A stretch of DNA of 64,000 nucleotides from an uncultured Clostridia bacterium (lineage in GTDB: Bacteria; Bacillota; Clostridia; Christensenellales; Borkfalkiaceae), in the NCBI GenBank assembly GCA_947053545.1, contig CAMRSY010000002.1, positions 42,364-106,363 of the forward strand, in the 5' to 3' direction. The notes below the pieces were generated by a model. It searched no databases. It had not been told where the DNA came from and saw only the letters and a program-made list of their open reading frames with translations. The translations under genes and the position numbers were made by a program. How positions within the stretch are numbered: the first letter of the stretch is position 1; each line of letters begins with the position of its first letter. This document shows, piece after piece, positions 51,994 to 61,162 of the stretch.

Positions 51994-52610
51994 GGGGCAA
52001 ATTTGTTACTTTCGAAGGGTGCGAAGGCTCGGGCAAGAGCACCCAGATAAGGCTGTTAGGGGAAAAGCTTACGGCGGCTGGCGTAAATTTCATAGTCACG
52101 CGCGAACCGGGAGGAAGCGACGTTGCCGAACAGATAAGAAAAATTATTCTGGACGGCGGCAACGAAAGTATGTGCGACGAATGCGAAGCGCTGCTGTACG
52201 CCGCTGCGCGCATACAGCACCTGAAAGAGATAGTGGAACCGGCGCTTGCTGCGGGCACGCTGGTTATCTGCGACAGATATGTCGATTCTTCGCTCGCATA
52301 TCAGGGCGCGGCGCGCGGGCTGGGTGAAAAATACGTTGCCGAAATAAACAGCGCGGCGCTTAACGATTACCCGCCCGATTTAACGGTGTTTCTTAATATC
52401 TCGCCCGATAAGGCCTTCGAAAGAAAGCACGGCGCCGATTTAAACGACCGTATGGAAAAACAGGGGCTTTCGTTTCATAAAAAAGTATACGGGGGATATC
52501 TGTCGCTGCTGCAAAAATATTCGCGCATATGCGCCGTTGAATGCGGCGGAACCAAGTACGAAACGGCGGAAAAAATTTTTGCTTTGCTTAAAGAAAAGCA
52601 AATTATTTAA
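51990..52610 (+). CDS. tmk: Thymidylate kinase
   Basis: Phosphorylates dTMP to dTDP. 206 residues: P-loop FEGCEGSGKST at residues 7-17, DR-Y motif CDRYVDSSLAYQG near 93, TREPGG near 38. The ATG at 51990 overlaps the preceding stop; the longer frame from 51876 is an overlap artefact. Confidence 0.96.
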   Translation: MRGKFVTFEGCEGSGKSTQIRLLGEKLTAAGVNFIVTREPGGSDVAEQIRKIILDGGNESMCDECEALLYAAARIQHLKEIVEPALAAGTLVICDRYVDSSLAYQGAARGLGEKYVAEINSAALNDYPPDLTVFLNISPDKAFERKHGADLNDRMEKQGLSFHKKVYGGYLSLLQKYSRICAVECGGTKYETAEKIFALLKEKQII

Positions 52611-52688
52611 CAGGCTACCGCGCAAATTAATTTAAAAATATCTTTTTTAAATCTTTTCGGCGGTGCGCGAATAAATCATTTTAAAATT

Positions 52689-53600
52689 ATGGAACAGTTA
52701 ATTAACAACACGGCGGCGTACAAAATATTTTGCGGCGATAAAATTAAACAAAGGCTTTCGCACGCATATATGCTGTACTTTGCCGACGGGCGCAATCTGC
52801 GCGCCGCGTTAAAGCTGTTTGCTCTGGTGTTTTTCGGCGCCGATAAAAACGACCGCAACGGCAGGCTGATATTCTCCGAAAGCCTTTCCGATTTGAAAAT
52901 TTATCCCCGCGCGGAAGGTAAACTTACCGCCGACATAGCGGCGGAAATAGTGGAAGATTCGGCAATGAAACCGTTGGAATACGATAAAAAACTGTACGTC
53001 GTATCCGATTTCAACAACGCCTCGCCCATTTTTCAGAACAAGCTTTTAAAGGTGTTGGAAGAGCCGCCGGCAGGCGTATATTTTCTTTTGGGAGCAACGG
53101 CGCTGGCGCCCGTACTGGATACGGTTAAATCGCGCGTAAAACTTTTGGAAATTCCGCCTTTTACTCCTCTAGAGATATACGGCGCTTTAAGACGTGCGGG
53201 TGATAACGCGCTTAACGAAAGCGTGGCGGGCTGTTGCGGCGGAGTGCTGGGGGTTGCGCAGGATATGCTGGGCGGCGGCTGGTATGAAGAAACCGCGGCC
53301 GCGGCAAAGCAAATCTGCGCGGCGAACAGCGTGGCAAAGGCCGTTTCGGCAGCGCTGAAATACGGTGATTTCAAATATAAAAAAGAACTGCTTGCCGAAA
53401 TGCAGAGGTTATATTTCATAGAAATTAAAAGATACGCAACTAACGGCGGATACGAAGGCGCGCTTAAAAAAGGCGCGGCAATATACGCCGTTGAAAGCAT
53501 AAACGGCGCTTTAGCCGATATAAAATTCAACGCAAATTTTTCTTCGCTTTTATACGATTTCCTTCTTCGCGTCGCGGAAAGAAACCAGGCGGGCATATAA
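52689..53600 (+). CDS. holB: DNA polymerase III delta-prime subunit
   Basis: Clamp-loader subunit. 303 residues. YVVSDFNNASPIFQNKLLKVLEEPPAGVYFLLGA is represented in two adjoining blocks typical of delta-prime. There is no P-loop and no zinc-binding Cys cluster, and SRC is replaced by SRV, as expected for a non-ATP-binding or divergent subunit. Synteny tmk-holB-ricT supports the call. Confidence 0.9.
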   Translation: MEQLINNTAAYKIFCGDKIKQRLSHAYMLYFADGRNLRAALKLFALVFFGADKNDRNGRLIFSESLSDLKIYPRAEGKLTADIAAEIVEDSAMKPLEYDKKLYVVSDFNNASPIFQNKLLKVLEEPPAGVYFLLGATALAPVLDTVKSRVKLLEIPPFTPLEIYGALRRAGDNALNESVAGCCGGVLGVAQDMLGGGWYEETAAAAKQICAANSVAKAVSAALKYGDFKYKKELLAEMQRLYFIEIKRYATNGGYEGALKKGAAIYAVESINGALADIKFNANFSSLLYDFLLRVAERNQAGI

Positions 53601-53624
53601 GACGGCGTGATTATAAGGTATTAA

Positions 53625-54893
53625 ATGATTAAAGTAGTAAGTGTAAAATTTAAAAGCGGCGGTAAGCCGTATTATTTCGCGCCTAACGGTAAAGACGAAT
53701 ATCAGAAAGGTATGGGCGTTGTGGTGGAAACCGCCAAGGGGCTGGAATACGCCACAGTAGTTCAGCCCGAATGCGAGGTTGAGGACAGCGAAATAGTAAC
53801 TCCGCTTAAACCGGTGGTGCGTATTGCCACTCAGCGCGACGAAGAACAGGTTGCGCGCAACCGTGAACGGCGCGGTGAAGCGATGAAAACCGCGCAGGAG
53901 AAGATAGCCGCGCGCGGGCTGGAAATGAAACTGGTCGACTGCGAATTTGCTTTCGACGGCAGCAAGGTGGTTTTCTTTTTCACGTCCGAAAGCCGCGTGG
54001 ATTTCCGCGAGCTTATCAAAGATCTGTCGTCTGCCTTCCATATGCGCATAGAGCTTAGGCAGATAAGCATACGCGACGAAATAAAACTTACGGGCGGTCT
54101 TGCGCCCTGCGGCAGGGAATGCTGCTGCATAGGCTGTATGTCCGAGCCTAAAAAGGTGTCCGTTAAGATGGCAAAAAATCAGGGACTATCGCTGAACCCT
54201 GGTAAAATTTCCGGGCTGTGCGGCAGGCTTATGTGCTGCCTTGCGTATGAAAACGATTACTATTCGGAAGCGTGCAAAAAAGTGCCTAAACTGGGCGGCG
54301 AGGTGGAAACACCCAACGGCAAGGGCACCGTTGTAAACGTAAATATGCTCAAAATGCAGTGCAAGGTTAAAATCGAGCAGAACGACGCGGTTTCGTATCA
54401 CGATTTCGGAGTGGACGAAATACGATTTATGCGCGGCAACGTTGTTATGGGTAAGGAAGATTTTGGAGAAGAAGAGGAAGAAACGCCGAAAGATGAGCAG
54501 GCGTCCGCAGGCGTAGCCGACGGCGGCGGACAGCCGGACAGACGCCCTAAAGAGGGGCGCGAAAACCGCGAAAAGCGCGGGGACAGGCACGACAGACCCC
54601 AAAATTCTAATAAGCGCGACCGTAAAGACAACCGCGGCGAAAAGCGTGGGAATAACGGCGAAAATAAAACCCGCCGCGAGGATAACGGCGGCAAGCCCCG
54701 CGAAAAGCGCGACAACGGCGCAAACGGCGGTAACTCACGCCCCGAAAACAACGGTGGCGCCGAGCATAAAAAAGACGGGGCGAAATTCAACGGTAAAAAC
54801 AGGCGCAAAGGGGATAAAAAGTTCCGCGCGCCCGCAAAACCGGACGGCGCAACACCGCCTTCGGGCGGCAACGGCGGCGCGCCCCGCGCGTAA
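53625..54893 (+). CDS. ricT: RicT (YaaT), PSP1-domain regulator with long basic tail
   Basis: Member of the RicAFT complex that carries iron-sulfur clusters, promotes RNase Y processing and affects sporulation, competence and biofilm. The PSP1 core (about residues 1-280) has the cysteines GGLAPCGRECCCIGCM and CGRLMCCLAYE. From about 290 a tail of 130 residues is nearly all Lys, Arg, Gly, Asn, Glu and Asp, much longer than in Bacillus. Located after holB as in Bacillus. Confidence 0.93.
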   Translation: MIKVVSVKFKSGGKPYYFAPNGKDEYQKGMGVVVETAKGLEYATVVQPECEVEDSEIVTPLKPVVRIATQRDEEQVARNRERRGEAMKTAQEKIAARGLEMKLVDCEFAFDGSKVVFFFTSESRVDFRELIKDLSSAFHMRIELRQISIRDEIKLTGGLAPCGRECCCIGCMSEPKKVSVKMAKNQGLSLNPGKISGLCGRLMCCLAYENDYYSEACKKVPKLGGEVETPNGKGTVVNVNMLKMQCKVKIEQNDAVSYHDFGVDEIRFMRGNVVMGKEDFGEEEEETPKDEQASAGVADGGGQPDRRPKEGRENREKRGDRHDRPQNSNKRDRKDNRGEKRGNNGENKTRREDNGGKPREKRDNGANGGNSRPENNGGAEHKKDGAKFNGKNRRKGDKKFRAPAKPDGATPPSGGNGGAPRA

Positions 54894-54919
54894 AGAAGCA
54901 AAAAATTTGGTTCTACCCC

Positions 54920-54948
54920 TTTACAGCGCGTAATAAATATGATATAAT
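54920..54948 (+). promoter_or_regulatory. Sigma-A promoter of the ferredoxin gene
   Basis: TTTACA, 17-base spacer, TATAAT, 63 bases before the ATG. Confidence 0.85.
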
Positions 54949-55011
54949 AAACGAGAATCAAAACGGCTGGCGGCAGTCGTTTGTAAAATACAATTATGGA
55001 GGAGTATCATA

Positions 55012-55182
55012 ATGTCACATGTAGTTACGGACGAGTGTGTAAGCTGCGGCGCATGCGCTGCTACCTGCCCCGTAGGCGCAATTTCCGAAGGTCCCGACAA
55101 GTATGTTGTCGATCCCGACGTCTGCATCGATTGCGGTGCGTGCGAAGACGGTTGCCCTACCGGTGCAATCAAACCCGAATAA
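55012..55182 (+). CDS. 2[4Fe-4S] ferredoxin, clostridial type
   Basis: 56 residues with two CxxCxxCxxxCP motifs: CVSCGACAATCP at residue 9 and CIDCGACEDGCP at 38. Small electron carrier for pyruvate:ferredoxin oxidoreductase, hydrogenase and similar anaerobic enzymes. GGAGGAG precedes the ATG; own promoter and terminator. Confidence 0.97.
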   Translation: MSHVVTDECVSCGACAATCPVGAISEGPDKYVVDPDVCIDCGACEDGCPTGAIKPE

Positions 55183-55196
55183 TTAATAAAAGGGTG

Positions 55197-55228
55197 AACG
55201 GGGCGCAAAGTGCGCCCCGTTCTTTTTA
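55197..55228 (+). terminator. Terminator of the ferredoxin gene
   Basis: Eleven-base stem AACGGGGCGCA and complement with a three-base loop, then CTTTTT. Confidence 0.93.
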
Positions 55229-55236
55229 TAACTTAT

Positions 55237-55929
55237 ATGCTGTTAAAACAGGGCGAATGCGCCGAAACTCTATTCGAAGGTAAAATTATAATTCAAAACG
55301 CTTCGCTGTACCGTTTTACTTCGGACAGTATTCTTTTGTCGCGCTTTGCAAAAGGCAAATTAAAGGACAACGTCGCCGATTTCTGCGCGGGGTGCGGAGC
55401 CGTGGGTTATCATTTTTTATGCCTTAATCCGCACGTTTCGCATCTCACTCTGTTCGAGCTGCAGCCCGCGCTTGCCGATATGGCAAGGCGGACGGCGGAG
55501 GCTGACGGATTTAACGCGGACGTAATCGAAGGCAGGGTGCAGGATATAGGCGCGGAATACGACGGCGCATTTTCCCTTATTTTATGCAATCCGCCTTACG
55601 AGCGCGGCGGCTTTGATAATATTTCGTACGAAAAGGCTATTTGCCGCAAGGAAATTACTGTTACTTTACCCGAAATTATAGCCGTTGCGGCAAAAAAACT
55701 TAAATTCGGCGGAAGGCTGGATATAATAAACCGCGCGGACAGGCTGGCGGAAATGTTTTATATTTTAAAGGCCAACGGGCTTGAACCTAAAAGAATGCAG
55801 TTTATACGCGGCGGCACGGGGCAGGCACCTTACGCCGTTATGGCGGAGGCGGTAAAAGGCGGCAAGCCTTCGATTGAAATTTTGCCCGATATAGTAAACT
55901 CGCGCGAAAACGGAGGCGGCACGGTATGA
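55237..55929 (+). CDS. tRNA1(Val) (adenine37-N6)-methyltransferase-like (YabB/TrmN6)
   Basis: 230 residues from the ATG at 55237; an earlier TTG or similar at 55210 would lie inside the terminator stem. SAM motif VADFCAGCGAVGYHFL near 55-70 and the N6-adenine motif CNPPYE near 120. Same place as Bacillus yabB, with rsmI overlapping by four bases. No ribosome site is visible. Confidence 0.87.
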   Translation: MLLKQGECAETLFEGKIIIQNASLYRFTSDSILLSRFAKGKLKDNVADFCAGCGAVGYHFLCLNPHVSHLTLFELQPALADMARRTAEADGFNADVIEGRVQDIGAEYDGAFSLILCNPPYERGGFDNISYEKAICRKEITVTLPEIIAVAAKKLKFGGRLDIINRADRLAEMFYILKANGLEPKRMQFIRGGTGQAPYAVMAEAVKGGKPSIEILPDIVNSRENGGGTV

Positions 55930-56732
55930 TATATTTTGTAGCAACGCCTATAGGCAATCTTGGCGATATAACTCTTCGCGCATTGGAAATCCTCCGTTCG
56001 GTAGACGAAATTTATTGTGAGGATACGCGGCGCACCTTAAAGCTTTTAAACGCTTACGAAATTAAAAAGCCGCTTATCGCGTGCCACAAATTCAACGAGC
56101 GCGGGGCGGCGGAAAAGATTATTGCGGCGGCGCGGAACGGTAAAAGCGCGGCTGTGGTATCCGACGCAGGTATGCCGGTTATTTCCGACCCGGGCAGCGC
56201 GGTTTGTTCGGCGCTAAGGGAAGCGGGTATAAACTATACCGTAGTGCCGGGGGCCAACGCGTTTTTATCCGCTTTGGTTTTGTCCGCCCTGCCTGCGGAC
56301 AGGTTTGCTTTTATCGGTTTTCTGCCGGATAAGGAAGGCGAGCGCAGAAAGGTTTTGGAAAGGTACAAAAACTGCGATTTGACCTTGTGCTTTCACGTGG
56401 CTCCGCAAGACTTAGACCGCCATATATCCTCTATGTATACGGTTTTCGGCGACAGAAAGGCCTGCGCCGTTCGCGAAATTACCAAACTGCACGAACAGGC
56501 GGTGCCCTTCACTCTTGCAGGCGGACTTGACGGTGAAAAGCGGGGCGAATACGTTGTAGTCGTGGAAGGCTCGGAGGAAAGAGAGCGCCCGCTTAACCGT
56601 TTGTCGGAGCGGGAGCATATTCTTCATTATATTAATGAAGGTATGGACAAAAAAGAAGCTTTAAAGGCGGCTGCGCGCGACAGGGGCGTTTCAAAGTCGG
56701 ATTTGTATAAATTTTCGGTAGATATAAATTAA
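55926..56732 (+). CDS. rsmI: 16S rRNA (cytidine1402-2'-O)-methyltransferase RsmI
   Basis: 268 residues of the tetrapyrrole-methylase fold: YFVATPIGNLGDITLRALE at the start, EDTRRTLKLL, SDAGMPVISDPG near 80, VPGANAFLSAL near 105. Modifies the ribosomal P site. Overlaps the upstream methyltransferase as ATGA. Confidence 0.96.
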   Translation: MIYFVATPIGNLGDITLRALEILRSVDEIYCEDTRRTLKLLNAYEIKKPLIACHKFNERGAAEKIIAAARNGKSAAVVSDAGMPVISDPGSAVCSALREAGINYTVVPGANAFLSALVLSALPADRFAFIGFLPDKEGERRKVLERYKNCDLTLCFHVAPQDLDRHISSMYTVFGDRKACAVREITKLHEQAVPFTLAGGLDGEKRGEYVVVVEGSEERERPLNRLSEREHILHYINEGMDKKEALKAAARDRGVSKSDLYKFSVDIN

Positions 56733-56861
56733 GCAGTTATTGCGAACGGCGGACGCGGTGCGGCAATTTTAAGCTGCATAGTGCCGTAGCTTCAGTTTTA
56801 ATACAGCGTAGGGTTGTCTTTCAGCAGCGCTTATAAAATTCATCTATTAAAGGAAACAGTA

Positions 56862-57959
56862 ATGAAAAACAAAAAGAAGAGTGAAACCGCGGCGGCGGAC
56901 GCGGCGGCAATAAGTTCCGCTCCCGCTGTAGGCAAGCGGGATAAGGCGCGCGCCCAAATGCCCGTTCAGCCGGCTAAGATGACTATCTACGAATACGAGG
57001 AAAAATATGTAAAGCGGCAAAACGTTAAAAGCGCAAAGTTTTTTCTGCGGCTTATAGTGGCTTTAACTGGCGTATTTTTCGTTTGGTGTTTTTTTACCAT
57101 AAGCAAAAGCATTTGGGAAATGAACGAATACGCGGGATATGCGGCGGCCGGCGTTTCGGTTGTTTTATTTATTATATTTTACATAGTGCCGATAGTCAAA
57201 ATTTTAAAAACCGACTATTTCGTTACGGCGGTAAATTATAAAACCGCGGCGGCGGCAAAGCGCAAAAATAAAAAGCTGCGCTATAACATTGCCGAAAAAA
57301 TAGTGGAACTTTGCAATAACGTGGCGGGCGTGGGCTGGTACGACAGCGCCGCTGTGGAAAAGTTGGAAGCAGGCTTGAAATACCGCGACGATGAAATTAT
57401 AAAAGAACAGCTTACCGCCCTTTACAACGGCTCGGTTAAAAAAAGCGCGCGCGAGGTAATTTTCAAATGCTCGATGAAGGCCGCAATGTATTCCGCGCTT
57501 TCGCAGGAAAGCAAAATTGACACTATGCTTGTAGCAACCGTAAATTTGCAGATGATTAAAGATATAGTGTTTCTGTACGGATTCCGGCCTTCGGATACGC
57601 GCCTTGTAAAAATATTTGCCGCCGTAGTGCGCAATGCGCTTATTGCTTACGGTCTGGGCGGTCTTAAAATAGGCAACGGCATAGCGCGCACCGTGGGCGA
57701 CGCCGCGCGCGGTATACCTTTTCTGGGTTCGGTTATTTCGGTGTTGGTCGACAGTTCGGTTCAGGGGCTTGCAAACGGAACGCTGTCCGCGGTGATAGGT
57801 TACCAGACCATCCGCTACCTTAATACCGAATATAAACTGCAAAATATTCTTGACGGGGTTGACGTGGGCGAAACGGAGGAGGAGCTTGCCGCAACCTGCG
57901 AGGATATCGAAAAGGAATTAAGAAAAAACAAACCCCGCAAGGGTGCGGTTCCCGTATGA
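56862..57959 (+). CDS. Membrane protein, DUF697-like
   Basis: 365 residues. Ala-rich N-terminus, two membrane helices at about 65-120, a helical cytoplasmic region, then a C-terminal part with alternating glycine-rich hydrophobic stretches (LGGLKIGNGIARTVGDAARGIPFLGSV-type) reminiscent of DUF697/YcjF proteins. The ATG at 56862 has AAAGGAAA upstream; the earlier TTG at 56814 has none. Role unknown. Confidence 0.72.
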   Translation: MKNKKKSETAAADAAAISSAPAVGKRDKARAQMPVQPAKMTIYEYEEKYVKRQNVKSAKFFLRLIVALTGVFFVWCFFTISKSIWEMNEYAGYAAAGVSVVLFIIFYIVPIVKILKTDYFVTAVNYKTAAAAKRKNKKLRYNIAEKIVELCNNVAGVGWYDSAAVEKLEAGLKYRDDEIIKEQLTALYNGSVKKSAREVIFKCSMKAAMYSALSQESKIDTMLVATVNLQMIKDIVFLYGFRPSDTRLVKIFAAVVRNALIAYGLGGLKIGNGIARTVGDAARGIPFLGSVISVLVDSSVQGLANGTLSAVIGYQTIRYLNTEYKLQNILDGVDVGETEEELAATCEDIEKELRKNKPRKGAVPV

Positions 57960-58008
57960 CGGACGCGATACTCGCCGGCTTATAGATTATAAAATGAAGC
58001 ATTAAAAT

Positions 58009-58040
58009 ATCCGCCGCGCAAGTATTTGCGCGGCGGATAC
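58009..58040. terminator. Bidirectional terminator
   Basis: Thirteen-base stem ATCCGCCGCGCAA and complement with a four-base loop, between convergent genes. Confidence 0.8.
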
Positions 58041-58056
58041 GTTATAATTCTTAAAT

Positions 58057-58341
58057 TCAGATTTCGGGTTCGGCGTCTTTTTGTGCGGGCGCGTCGGCCG
58101 TCTGTGCCGACTCGTCTTTCTTATAGCCGATATTCCTCTGCTTGCCGGGGTCGAAAGTGAAATTGCAAATCGACGCAACCAAGCCGTAAATGCCGAAAGT
58201 TATAACCGACAAAAAGAAATAGGCTAAAGTTCTGGACGTGTATCCTTCGGGTTTCAGTGAAGTATGGTTTATTACTATGCTTCCTATCCAACCGAGGAAA
58301 AACGTGAGCAAAAAGCGCACAAGGTTATTGTTGTTATCCAT
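58057..58341 (-). CDS. TM2-like small membrane protein
   Basis: 94 residues: two hydrophobic segments at about 7-25 and 38-62 (LLTFFLGWIGSIVINH, then LAYFFLSVITFGIYGLVASI), then a polar Ala/Asp-rich tail. Similar TM2-domain proteins are widespread and uncharacterised. AGAGAGG precedes the ATG. Confidence 0.75.
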   Translation of the reverse strand: MDNNNNLVRFLLTFFLGWIGSIVINHTSLKPEGYTSRTLAYFFLSVITFGIYGLVASICNFTFDPGKQRNIGYKKDESAQTADAPAQKDAEPEI

Positions 58342-58377
58342 AAAAAACCTCTCTTATAGTAAATATATTGTAACCGA

Positions 58378-58406
58378 ATTATACTATACGTATATGTCGC
58401 TGTCAA
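58378..58406 (-). promoter_or_regulatory. Sigma-A promoter of the TM2-like gene
   Basis: On the minus strand perfect TTGACA and TATAAT with a 17-base spacer. Confidence 0.92.
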
Positions 58407-58415
58407 GAATTTAAT

Positions 58416-59492
58416 TCAAAAAATTACGTTATCTATAACTCCGCCGCCTAGGCATCGGGTTTCGTCGTAGAAAACGGCATACTGTCCTTCGGTTACAGCC
58501 CGCTGTTTTTCGGCGAACACAACGCGCGCTCCGTTTTCGGCTGGATATAGCGTAACTTTCTGCTCGCCCTGTCGGTAACGGAACTTGGCGGTGCATTCAA
58601 AAGGGTATACGAAGGGGTTAATTCCTATTAAGTTAAGTCCGGTTACAATACATTCGGATGAATACAGAGGGCTTTCGTCGCCGTGCGACACGTATAAAAT
58701 ATTGTTTTTAACGTCCTTTTTAACTACAAACCACCGGCCTTCTTCGCCCTTTCTGCCGCCCAGATTTATTCCCCGCCGTTGCCCTAAAGTATAGTGCATA
58801 AGCCCCACGTGTTCGCCTACTTCCTCGCCGTCCTGCGTTAAAATTTTGCCGGGCTGCGCGGGCAGGTATTCCATTAAAAATTTTCGAAAATTGCGTTCGC
58901 CTATAAAACAGATGCCCGTCGAATCTTTTTTAGCCGCGGTGGCAAGTCCGTTTTCAAGCGCTATTTTGCGCACCTCTTCTTTGGGTAGTCTGGCAAGCGG
59001 GAACAGCACTTTTTCAAGTTGCGGTTGAGTAACCTGATTTAAAAAATAAGTCTGGTCTTTGTCCGCGTCCTTGGCCTTTAAAAGGTAATGCCTGCCGTCC
59101 GCATTGTGGTCAACGCCGCAATAATGCCCCGTTGCAATATAGTCGGCACCCAACGAAAGGGCATATTCGCGGAAGGGTCCGAATTTTATTTCGCGGTTGC
59201 ACAAAACGTCGGGGTTTGGGGTTCTGCCCGCGGCATATTCGTCTAAAAAATGTTTAAAAACCCGCTCTTTGTATTCCTTTGCAAAATTAACGCTGAAATA
59301 CGGTATATCCAAAAGCGAACATACCCTGCGTACGTCGGCAAAATCGCTTTCCGCCGTGCATGCTCCGTCGGGGTCGTTCTCTTCCCAGTTAAGCATAAAC
59401 AGCCCGATAACGTTATACCCTTCACGCTTTAAAAGCAGGGCGGCAACCGAACTGTCCACGCCGCCGCTCATTCCCACAACAACCGTTTTCAT
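58416..59492 (-). CDS. mnmA: tRNA-specific 2-thiouridylase MnmA
   Basis: Thiolates U34 of Lys, Glu and Gln tRNAs. 358 residues: PP-loop GMSGGVDSSVAALLL at 7-21, first active Cys in DVLCNREIKFG near 100, second in STGICFIGER near 197. A promoter with TATAAT ends only nine bases before the ATG and no ribosome site exists, so the mRNA is probably leaderless. Confidence 0.96.
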   Translation of the reverse strand: MKTVVVGMSGGVDSSVAALLLKREGYNVIGLFMLNWEENDPDGACTAESDFADVRRVCSLLDIPYFSVNFAKEYKERVFKHFLDEYAAGRTPNPDVLCNREIKFGPFREYALSLGADYIATGHYCGVDHNADGRHYLLKAKDADKDQTYFLNQVTQPQLEKVLFPLARLPKEEVRKIALENGLATAAKKDSTGICFIGERNFRKFLMEYLPAQPGKILTQDGEEVGEHVGLMHYTLGQRRGINLGGRKGEEGRWFVVKKDVKNNILYVSHGDESPLYSSECIVTGLNLIGINPFVYPFECTAKFRYRQGEQKVTLYPAENGARVVFAEKQRAVTEGQYAVFYDETRCLGGGVIDNVIF

Positions 59493-59501
59493 AACAATTA
59501 A

Positions 59502-59530
59502 ATTATATCACGGGTTGCCGCGGTTTGCAA
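59502..59530 (-). promoter_or_regulatory. Sigma-A promoter of mnmA
   Basis: On the minus strand TTGCAA, 17-base spacer, TATAAT. The predicted transcription start falls within about three bases of the ATG. Confidence 0.78.
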
Positions 59531-59539
59531 TAAAATGCG

Positions 59540-59568
59540 TTGCGTTGCGGGCAAAAGGGTGATATAAT
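59540..59568 (+). promoter_or_regulatory. Sigma-A promoter of the DUF4250 gene
   Basis: TTGCGT, 17-base spacer, TATAAT. The minus 10 box ends six bases before the ATG, so transcription should start at the start codon. Its spacer region overlaps none of the divergent mnmA promoter. Confidence 0.78.
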
Positions 59569-59574
59569 TCCGCT

Positions 59575-59754
59575 ATGGAATTTGTTAACGACGTAAATAT
59601 ACTGCTTTCGCTTGTCAACACGTATCTGCGCGACGGCGGCAGTTTAGAAGATTTTTGCGCCGAGCGCGGAGTTAGTGAAGAGGAGCTTATTTCAAGCCTT
59701 TCCGCGCACGGGTTTTATTACGACGCGGACGGCAATACTTTTAAGGGGATTTGA
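59575..59754 (+). CDS. DUF4250 family small protein
   Basis: 59 residues: NDVNILLSLVNTYLRDG then LEDFCAERGVSEEELISSL, an HTH-like helical pair typical of DUF4250, a small Firmicutes family without known role. Probably leaderless. pepT starts two bases after its stop. Confidence 0.85.
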   Translation: MEFVNDVNILLSLVNTYLRDGGSLEDFCAERGVSEEELISSLSAHGFYYDADGNTFKGI

Positions 59755-59756
59755 AT

Positions 59757-60968
59757 ATGGAAACGGTTGAAAGCAAATTTTTAAGATATGTATGCGTAGA
59801 TACGCCTAGCAGCGAGGATAATTTCGAAAATACGCCGTCTACGGACTGCCAGAAAAATCTTGCGCGTATGCTGTGTTCCGAGCTTAAGGCTTTGGGATTG
59901 CAGGCGGAGGTTACCGAGCAAGCCTATGTATACTCCTGCATTCCCGCAAACTGCGCGTCAGAGTATTCCATAGGGTTTATCGCGCATATCGACACGGTTG
60001 AAAAACCCTGCGGCGCGGGGGTTAAACCTATTGTGCATAAAGGATATTCGGGCGGGGATATATGCCTGTTAAACGGTAAATTAAGCCCCGATGACTTTCC
60101 CGTTTTAAAAAATTATGCGGGGCAGGACGTAATAACGTCGGACGGAACTACTGTGTTGGGCGCCGACGATAAGGCGGGCGTCGCCGAAATTATGGCGCTT
60201 GCCGAATATCTTGTTTCGCATCCCGAAATAAAGCACGGCAAAATCGGCATTGCGTTTACCCCCGACGAAGAAATAGGACACGGTGCGAAACTGTTCGACT
60301 TAAACAAGTTCGGCTGCGATTTCGCCTATACGGTAGACGGCGAAGAATTGGGCGAAATAACGTACGAAACTTTTAACGGCGCGGGTTTCGATTTGGCTGT
60401 TTCGGGAGTGAATATTCACCCCGGACAGGCAAAGGGGAAAATGATTAACGCCGTAGTTATCGCGAACGAGTTTATAAACGCTCTGCCGGAAAACGAGCGT
60501 CCCGAAACGACAGAGGGCAGAGAAGGGTATTATTTCGTTACCGAAATCAGGGGCGGAGTGGAAAGTTGTAATGTGCGCGGCATAATCCGCGACCATGACA
60601 GAGAGGAGTTCGGGCGTCGCAAGGCGTTCGTATCCGCCGCCGTAGAAAAACTTAACGCCAAGTACTGCGGACGGCTGACGCTGAGTATTCGCGGCCAGTA
60701 TTACAACTGCGCCGAGGTAATTGCGCCGCATAAACATTTGATAGACAATGCTAAGGCGGCTATGGAAGCGGCGGGCGTAAAGCCTTCTGTATTTCCCGTC
60801 AGGGGCGGCACCGACGGTTCGTCGCTGTCGTTTATGGGGTTGCCATGCCCGAATATCTGTACTGGCGGGCATAACGCCCACGGTTTAAACGAGTTTGTTT
60901 CCGTGCAGTCTATGCGTAAGGTTGTGGAAATACTGTTGGGAATTGTAGGACTGTATTCAAAAGGTTGA
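59757..60968 (+). CDS. pepT: Peptidase T (tripeptidase, M20 family)
   Basis: 403 residues. Zinc-site motifs GFIAHIDT near 77, GADDKAGVAEIMA near 137, PDEEIGHGA near 170 and a C-terminal RGGTDGSSLS with GGHNAHGLNEF. Releases N-terminal residues from tripeptides in the cytoplasm. The ATG at 59757 has AAGGGGA at seven bases; it is in one transcript with DUF4250. Confidence 0.95.
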   Translation: METVESKFLRYVCVDTPSSEDNFENTPSTDCQKNLARMLCSELKALGLQAEVTEQAYVYSCIPANCASEYSIGFIAHIDTVEKPCGAGVKPIVHKGYSGGDICLLNGKLSPDDFPVLKNYAGQDVITSDGTTVLGADDKAGVAEIMALAEYLVSHPEIKHGKIGIAFTPDEEIGHGAKLFDLNKFGCDFAYTVDGEELGEITYETFNGAGFDLAVSGVNIHPGQAKGKMINAVVIANEFINALPENERPETTEGREGYYFVTEIRGGVESCNVRGIIRDHDREEFGRRKAFVSAAVEKLNAKYCGRLTLSIRGQYYNCAEVIAPHKHLIDNAKAAMEAAGVKPSVFPVRGGTDGSSLSFMGLPCPNICTGGHNAHGLNEFVSVQSMRKVVEILLGIVGLYSKG

Positions 60969-61003
60969 TTTTTTAATAAATCTACATTATAATATTACGG
61001 TGC

Positions 61004-61080
61004 GTATCCGTAGCTCAGTTGGATAGAGCAATAGCCTCCGACGCTATGTGCCGCTGGTTCGAATCCAGTCGGGTACACCA
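61004..61080 (+). tRNA. tRNA-Arg (anticodon CCG)
   Basis: Acceptor GTATCCG/CGGGTAC (one G-T pair), anticodon stem ATAGC/GCTAT with loop CTCCGAC, T loop TTCGAAT, CCA encoded. Confidence 0.94.
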
Positions 61081-61081
61081 A

Positions 61082-61126
61082 AGCCGCCTGCCGCAAAATT
61101 GCGGCAGGCGGCTGTTGCTTTTTTAT
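61082..61126 (+). terminator. Terminator after tRNA-Arg
   Basis: Fifteen-base stem AGCCGCCTGCCGCAA and complement with a two-base loop, then TGTTGCTTTTTT. Confidence 0.92.
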
Positions 61127-61162
61127 CGTTTATAATTTAAATCGTATACGCTGATGCGGTAT

